Assembly (NCBI GenBank): GCA_017963875.1
Contig: JAGCTA010000533.1
Span: 1-16,815, forward strand
Direction of reading: 5' to 3'
Length of the DNA stretch: 16,815 nt
From: Victivallales bacterium
GTDB taxonomy: Bacteria > Verrucomicrobiota > Lentisphaeria > Oligosphaerales > Oligosphaeraceae
Shown: positions 13,687 to 16,815 of the stretch, piece by piece
Layout: each line of letters opens with the position of its first letter
How positions within the stretch are numbered: the first letter of the stretch is position 1
Program-made: the position numbers and the translations under genes
The notes under the pieces: model-generated
What the model was told of the DNA's origin: nothing
Database searches by the model: none
Seen by the model: the letters and a program-made list of their open reading frames with translations, nothing else

Positions 13687-15606
13687 ATGGCGAATTATAC
13701 GATATCCAATGGGCTTGTCTCTCGCGAAATCCAGATTTCAGAGAATGGCGTCTGCACTGTGTCGCTATGCAATTGTGTGACGGGGCAGGAATTTGTCCAT
13801 ACTCCGCTGCAAGAGTTTTATGTCACGATAAATGGCGTTCGATTGACGAGTTTCAATCAGTCCCAGGTCAGTGAGCAGAATGGCAATACGGATACGCAGC
13901 AATCTGGTTTCCAGTTTCTGAAGGCCACTCAGGAAGACGGGTTGCTGGAAATCCAGTTGGTTCGAGGAAATGTGACCATGGGGCTTTGCTACAAGGTATT
14001 TTCTGGAATTTCAGGCATTGAAAAATACCTATGGTTCAGAAATGACGGAACAGAAGATGTCAAACTAGAGATGCTCATGCTGGAAGATCTCAGCGTCGCT
14101 CCAGGCGAGTTCTGCGATTGCGATTATTATCACGGTCATCAGGATACGCCTTTGCCGACGTGGTTCTGCTTTGACGGCACGGAGGATATTGTTCGGTGCC
14201 ATAACAGCAAACTGTCCCAAGGGTGGATGATGGGAACAACGATTCCAGGTATCCTGCGGTATTTCTTGATATATCCCAACTGGGGGAACGGACTGAATGG
14301 CTACAGCAACGGCGGGGCGCAGTTCACAAAATATGTCGCTCCAGGCGAGATATTTAAGACGGATTCTTCTTTGTTCGCCGTCTATCAAGGGGACAAGCAT
14401 GAATCGACGGCCTTCCGTGATTTGGTCCGCGCCGTTCTCCCGACGCCTGTTTACGATGAGGGCATCATGTACTGCACGTGGATTCCATTTCTGAAGGACA
14501 TCAATGCGGACTTGGTGACCAATCTGATTGACCATGCCGCGGAAATGGGGTTCGATACGTTTGTCGTGGATGACGGGTGGTTTGCTCCGCCTGGGGACCA
14601 TCAGGTCGATAAGAGAAAATTCCCTGATGGGCTTGAGCCAGTGGCTCAGCATTGCATTGACCGTGGAATGAAATTCGGGCTTTGGCTCAACATCGGCACG
14701 AACTACGGCGAAGAGGGCGCGGTTGGACAGTGGATTGCCAGGGACGCGAATGGCGAGGAAAAGTATTTTGGGTTTGAAATGCGAGACGACAACCGCGTCT
14801 ATTGCATGGCAACGGAGTATCGCGAAGTGGTGTTGAAGCGCCTTGTCAATTTATGCGAACGCTACCATGTATGCTATTTCAAACTTGATTTCAGTTCGGT
14901 ATCCTGTCCATACGGCATTCAGCCGTGGGGATGCCATGCCAAGAACCACAGGCATCATCACGGCTGGATGGATTCCTCCATTGAAATGTACCGTTCCATG
15001 ATGTATGTGCGGAATGAATTAAAGAAAATTCATCCAGAGGTGATGGTGGATTTCAGTTTTGAGGCATTCGGGACGGATATCCCGAATATCGCCGCATTGC
15101 AGTTCTCTGAAATCCATCATGTTTCTAATATTTCTGCAAAGATTCCTGCGCTTGAGAGCATTGACCGCGTTCGTCGCTGTTTCTATCGCTGGTTGACGAA
15201 ACTGCCGCCCGAGCGCATTCTCAACGGTTTGCTTTCCATTCAAGGTGAGCGTGGCGTGGAGTATTTCCTGACGAGCCTTGCGGGCGCGCCGTTGGTCGCT
15301 GGCGACCTGCTTCATCTGGATGATTCCATCCGCAAGCGCATCAAGAAGATGTGCGATGCCTTCAAGCAAATGTCCGCCATTGGCTCCATGACTGAACTGC
15401 GAATTGTCGCCGACAGCGATGATGTCGATGGTTTCATGCGTTATGGAAAGGACGGCCATGGTATACTGTGCGTGTTCAACAGAACAGAAGGCGAATTTAG
15501 TTTTGAATTGCCAGAAGACTTTGCGGCGGAGAACGTTGAAACAGGTGGAAATGCTTTGGCGGTCGCTCCGAAGGACTGCGCGATGTTCTTGTTGAGCCGA
15601 GGCTGA
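13687..15606 (+). CDS. GH36-type alpha-galactosidase (melibiase)
   Basis: A 639-residue enzyme expected to release terminal alpha-galactose or a similar sugar. Residues about 1-250 form the N-terminal beta-supersandwich. The TIM barrel (about 255-560) contains FVVDDGWF (292-299), MKFGLWLN (328-335) and FKLDFSS (398-404), where Asp401 is the likely nucleophile. The C-terminal part (about 565-639) looks like the usual small beta-domain. The acid/base region is atypical: where GH36 enzymes have an SGGGR block followed by SDN, this protein reads FSFEAFGTDIPN and then FSEIHH (473-478), so the proton donor may be Glu475 or another residue. It has an unusual His-rich stretch HAKNHRHHHG (417-426). 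There is no signal peptide, so it is cytoplasmic. GGAG (13675-13678) lies eight bases before the ATG. It is last of three plus-strand genes and is followed by a hairpin. Confidence 0.88.
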   Translation: MANYTISNGLVSREIQISENGVCTVSLCNCVTGQEFVHTPLQEFYVTINGVRLTSFNQSQVSEQNGNTDTQQSGFQFLKATQEDGLLEIQLVRGNVTMGLCYKVFSGISGIEKYLWFRNDGTEDVKLEMLMLEDLSVAPGEFCDCDYYHGHQDTPLPTWFCFDGTEDIVRCHNSKLSQGWMMGTTIPGILRYFLIYPNWGNGLNGYSNGGAQFTKYVAPGEIFKTDSSLFAVYQGDKHESTAFRDLVRAVLPTPVYDEGIMYCTWIPFLKDINADLVTNLIDHAAEMGFDTFVVDDGWFAPPGDHQVDKRKFPDGLEPVAQHCIDRGMKFGLWLNIGTNYGEEGAVGQWIARDANGEEKYFGFEMRDDNRVYCMATEYREVVLKRLVNLCERYHVCYFKLDFSSVSCPYGIQPWGCHAKNHRHHHGWMDSSIEMYRSMMYVRNELKKIHPEVMVDFSFEAFGTDIPNIAALQFSEIHHVSNISAKIPALESIDRVRRCFYRWLTKLPPERILNGLLSIQGERGVEYFLTSLAGAPLVAGDLLHLDDSIRKRIKKMCDAFKQMSAIGSMTELRIVADSDDVDGFMRYGKDGHGILCVFNRTEGEFSFELPEDFAAENVETGGNALAVAPKDCAMFLLSRG

Positions 15607-15613
15607 CAAGACA

Positions 15614-15648
15614 CCTGAATCCGTGAAGCACTGCTTGGCGGATTCTGG
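15614..15648 (+). terminator. Hairpin after the GH36 gene, likely transcription end or mRNA-stabilising element
   Basis: GAATCCG (15617-15623) pairs with CGGATTC (15639-15645). An inner AAGC/GCTT stem (15626-15629 with 15633-15636) closes a three-base loop, and outer CC/GG pairs extend the base. It starts eight bases after the GH36 stop. No T-run follows, so it is not a classic intrinsic terminator. Confidence 0.45.
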
Positions 15649-15699
15649 AGAAAAAGAGTTTCATTCAGGCATTGGAAAAATAAAGGTTACGTTGTAGAT

Positions 15700-15705
15700 T
15701 ATAAT
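15700..15705 (+). promoter_or_regulatory. Possible -10 box for ilvE
   Basis: A perfect TATAAT sits 77 bases before the chosen ilvE start, within a 176-base gap that otherwise holds only the hairpin. No convincing -35 hexamer is found at 16-18 bases upstream, so the assignment is weak. Confidence 0.3.
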
Positions 15706-15772
15706 AATAGGTTGATATTGTTTTTCATAATGCGTCCCAGATTGGGCACATCGTAAATCCCATAAATCAAAT

Positions 15773-15776
15773 GGAG
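15773..15776 (+). promoter_or_regulatory. Ribosome binding site that fixes the ilvE start
   Basis: GGAG lies six bases before the ATG at 15783. The earlier in-frame ATG at 15771 overlaps this site and has no Shine-Dalgarno sequence of its own, so 15783 is preferred. Confidence 0.65.
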
Positions 15777-15782
15777 AAAAAG

Positions 15783-16793
15783 ATGGACATTGATTGGTCG
15801 AAACTTGGTTTCGCGTACATGCAGACGGCATGTCACATTCGTTACACATGGAAAAACGGCAAATGGGATGGCGGCGAGTTGGTCAAAGACCCCTACTATA
15901 ATATCCACATTGCCTCAACGGCTCTGCACTATGGTCAGACGGCCTTCGAGGGCTTGAAAGCCTATCGTTGCAAGGATGGCAAAGCACGCGTCTTCCGTCC
16001 CGACATGAATGCCCGCCGCATTTCATCCAGTGCCCGCCGCATTTGCATGGCGGAGATTCCAGAGGAAATGTTCATGGACGCCGTTCGCCGCGTGGTGAAG
16101 GCAAACATCGACTATCTGCCGCCGTATGGCACAGGCGCAACGCTGTATATTCGCCCGTTGCTGTTTGGCAGTGGCGCGCAGATTGGTGTCAATGCCGCTG
16201 ATGAATACGTGTTTATCATCCTTGTGACCCCAGTCGGCGCATACTACAAGGGTGGTTTGAAACCCGTCCGCGCCATCATCTTCGATGATTTTGACCGCGC
16301 GGCACCTCATGGAACTGGTATGATTAAGATCGGCGGCAACTACGCTGCAAGCCTTTTGCCGCACAAGATCGCCCATGAAAAGGGCTTCCCCGTTGACCTG
16401 TATCTTGATGCCGCCGAGCACAAGTACGTGGATGAATTCGGAACGTCGAACTTCATCGCCATTGATAAGAAAGGCGCTTACGTCACCCCGAAGTCGAAAT
16501 CCGTTTTGCCGAGTGTGACGAATGACGGTCTCCAGAAGTTGGCCGCCCATCTCGGCATGCCAGTTGAGGTCCGCCCGATTCTGTTCGAGGAACTGAAGGA
16601 CTTTGCGGAAATCGCCGCTTGCGGAACTGCCGTTGTCATCACGCCAGTGAATGAAATCGTCCGTGGCGAGCAGGTCATCCAGGTCGGGCCGCGCGAAGGC
16701 TGCGGACCAGTCCTCCAGAATCTCTACAACCATTATACTGGAATCCAGTGGGGCGAGGAAGCAGACCCGTTTGGCTGGATGGTTGAAATCTAA
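15783..16793 (+). CDS. ilvE: Branched-chain amino acid aminotransferase (BCAT, fold class IV)
   Basis: A 336-residue PLP enzyme that interconverts leucine, isoleucine and valine with their 2-oxo acids using glutamate/2-oxoglutarate, in the cytoplasm. ALHYGQTAFEGLKAYR (47-62), RPLLFGSG (124-131), MIKIGGNYAAS (180-190) with the PLP-binding Lys182, DEFGTSNFIAI (217-227) and LPSVTND (242-248) are the standard blocks of the longer BCAT group that includes fungal and animal enzymes. The length is normal for that group. It is separated from the GH36 gene by 176 bases with a hairpin and a possible -10 box, so it is probably transcribed on its own and not part of the glycan cluster. Only 22 bases remain after the stop, so its terminator is outside the window. 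Confidence 0.96.
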   Translation: MDIDWSKLGFAYMQTACHIRYTWKNGKWDGGELVKDPYYNIHIASTALHYGQTAFEGLKAYRCKDGKARVFRPDMNARRISSSARRICMAEIPEEMFMDAVRRVVKANIDYLPPYGTGATLYIRPLLFGSGAQIGVNAADEYVFIILVTPVGAYYKGGLKPVRAIIFDDFDRAAPHGTGMIKIGGNYAASLLPHKIAHEKGFPVDLYLDAAEHKYVDEFGTSNFIAIDKKGAYVTPKSKSVLPSVTNDGLQKLAAHLGMPVEVRPILFEELKDFAEIAACGTAVVITPVNEIVRGEQVIQVGPREGCGPVLQNLYNHYTGIQWGEEADPFGWMVEI

Positions 16794-16815
16794 TTGTCGA
16801 AATTATATGGCGATG

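Noticed and set aside
15771..15782. Upstream ATG for ilvE adding MEKK
   Set aside because: The GGAG ribosome site lies inside these four codons and serves the ATG at 15783; no site precedes 15771.
16023..16733. 236-codon open frame opposite ilvE
   Set aside because: ilvE is a certain gene with all its family motifs; the opposite frame has no family signature.

Overview
The window (about 50% GC) is densely coded, with no rRNA, tRNA, CRISPR array, insertion sequence or phage gene that I could see. The gene mix suggests a member of the PVC group such as Lentisphaerota/Victivallales or a related gut or environmental Verrucomicrobiota. It combines glycosidase-like genes of rare families (GH106-like, GHL10, GH99/WbsX-like, GH36) with a very large hybrid histidine kinase, but has no SusC/SusD pair. 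This placement is inference; no 16S gene or other phylogenetic marker is present.

Layout. (1) Bases 1-4747, + strand: a hybrid histidine kinase cut by the left edge (receiver, Cys-rich GAF, PAS, Cys-rich GAF, HisKA, HATPase, receiver), then a cytoplasmic alpha/beta-hydrolase esterase 12 bases later, then a class I SAM methyltransferase overlapping it by 4 bases (ATGA). (2) Bases 4770-10945, - strand, one tight operon read right to left: a GH106-like glycoside hydrolase without a signal peptide; a 994-residue exported GHL10-type TIM-barrel protein with a Rossmann-like domain on each side, starting in a TAATG overlap; and an exported alpha/alpha-toroid (squalene-cyclase/prenyltransferase repeat) protein. 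(3) Bases 10946-11206: an AT-rich divergent control region with a good sigma70-like promoter facing left, a weaker one facing right, and two dyads between them. (4) Bases 11207-15606, + strand: a CapA-family metallophosphoesterase-like protein, a GH99-like (WbsX) protein and a GH36-type alpha-galactosidase, all predicted cytoplasmic, followed by a hairpin. (5) Bases 15783-16793, + strand: a branched-chain amino acid aminotransferase (ilvE), a housekeeping gene with its own upstream region.

How it may work together. The two divergent gene blocks look like one catabolic locus: exported binding or cleaving proteins (GHL10, toroid) on one side and cytoplasmic alpha-glycosidase-like enzymes on the other, perhaps for a rhamnose-, mannose- and galactose-containing glycan. 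No transporter, regulator or sulfatase lies inside the window, so uptake and control must be encoded elsewhere. The substrate is inferred from family names only. The most unusual points are the GHL10 protein between two GATase-like domains, the duplicated Cys-rich GAF sensors in the kinase, the non-canonical acid/base region of the GH36 protein, and a membrane-free CapA protein inside a glycosidase cluster.
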